NCBI GenBank assembly: GCA_946902875.1
Contig: OX336343.1
Span: 18,027,596 to 18,091,595, forward strand
Source of the DNA: Nematopogon swammerdamellus
Taxonomy: Eukaryota > Arthropoda > Insecta > Lepidoptera > Adelidae
Direction of reading: 5' to 3'
DNA: 64,000 nt
Positions 63,803 to 64,000 of the stretch are shown piece by piece. A program made the position numbers and the translations under genes. The notes under the pieces are model-generated. The model was not told where the DNA came from, did not search any database, and worked only from the letters and a program-made list of their open reading frames with translations. How positions within the stretch are numbered: position 1 is the stretch's first letter; each line of letters opens with the position of its first letter.

Positions 63803-64000
63803 TTTTTTAATGGAAATTGACACGGTGTGCTACATCACCTACAACATCCGTGATGTCAGCCCATAACACCGGGTGAACTAGGTGCCATGGTGCTTCCCTT
63901 CATTTGATGTATGTTAATAGTTCGTGTTTTCCGTCCAGTTCAGCGGAGCCGACATGAAATGAAGGGAAGCACTGACATGGCACCTAGTTCACCCGGTGTT
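63803..64000. mobile_element. Two SINE copies head-on, cut by the window end
   Basis: Positions 63803-63908 are a minus-strand 3' part (poly-T, ATGGAAATTGACACGG, TCAGCCCATAACACCGGGTG). Positions 63918-64000 are a plus-strand body (GTTCGTGTTTTCCGTCCAGT, GAAATGAAGGGAAGCACTGA) running off the end. Same inverted layout as at 211-415 and 5880-6330. Confidence 0.85.

Overview
This window looks like nuclear DNA from an insect, most likely a moth or butterfly (Lepidoptera). It is AT-rich and almost free of long reading frames. It is packed with short interspersed elements, foldback and miniature inverted-repeat elements (MITEs), RTE- and CR1-like LINE fragments, and repeats ending in the hairpin-plus-CTAG tail common in moth genomes. 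A short CCTAA (TTAGG-type) tract is present. There are no operons, bacterial ribosome-binding sites or CRISPR arrays. The species cannot be named from the sequence alone.

Only two host genes are reasonably supported, both near the right end on the plus strand. Gene A (50362-58077, four exons, 165 residues) encodes a small single-pass membrane protein whose cytoplasmic tail ends near a PPPPY motif. Gene B (59873 onward, cut by the window end) has the same layout: a first exon with only four codons, a phase-0 junction, then a transmembrane exon that ends in phase 1. They look like tandem paralogues. A weaker two-exon gene model lies on the minus strand at 18273-18803. Broken genes include a SGCDTTSA/CXC-domain gene inside a pair of long inverted repeats (61737-63300), a decayed gene at 44758-45560, and a THAP-like fragment near 19292.

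Layout: 0-9 kb is sparse, with SINE fragments, a MITE at 1930-2582 and LINE tails. At 9027-10259 there are nine near-identical 137-bp tandem units. From 10.6 to 17.5 kb the sequence is dominated by a tRNA-derived SINE and by hybrids of it, including a SINE split by a CR1 insertion with a clear target duplication. An RTE reverse-transcriptase end lies at 21945-22646 and a 40-bp minisatellite at 23361-23775. Several MITEs fill 24-26 kb. At 31943-32813 there is a complete miniature LTR element (TRIM) with 4-bp target duplications. A 1.16-kb foldback lies at 38230-39390, and a nested MITE/SINE/LINE stack at 40795-42054.

Two related giant foldbacks made of inverted arrays of a roughly 67-bp unit lie at 46675-48225 and 53700-55345. 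The second sits in the large third intron of gene A, with a SINE, CR1 pieces and MITEs. Intron 2 of gene A carries a 113-nt CT run and a hairpin that ends next to the splice acceptor.

The strongest leads are the tandem membrane-protein genes with tiny first coding exons, the paired outward-facing foldback arrays, the intact TRIM, the modular hybrid SINE families that share an exchanged 5' head, and the CXC gene lying inside inverted repeats. All protein and family names are from visual recognition; no database search was run.
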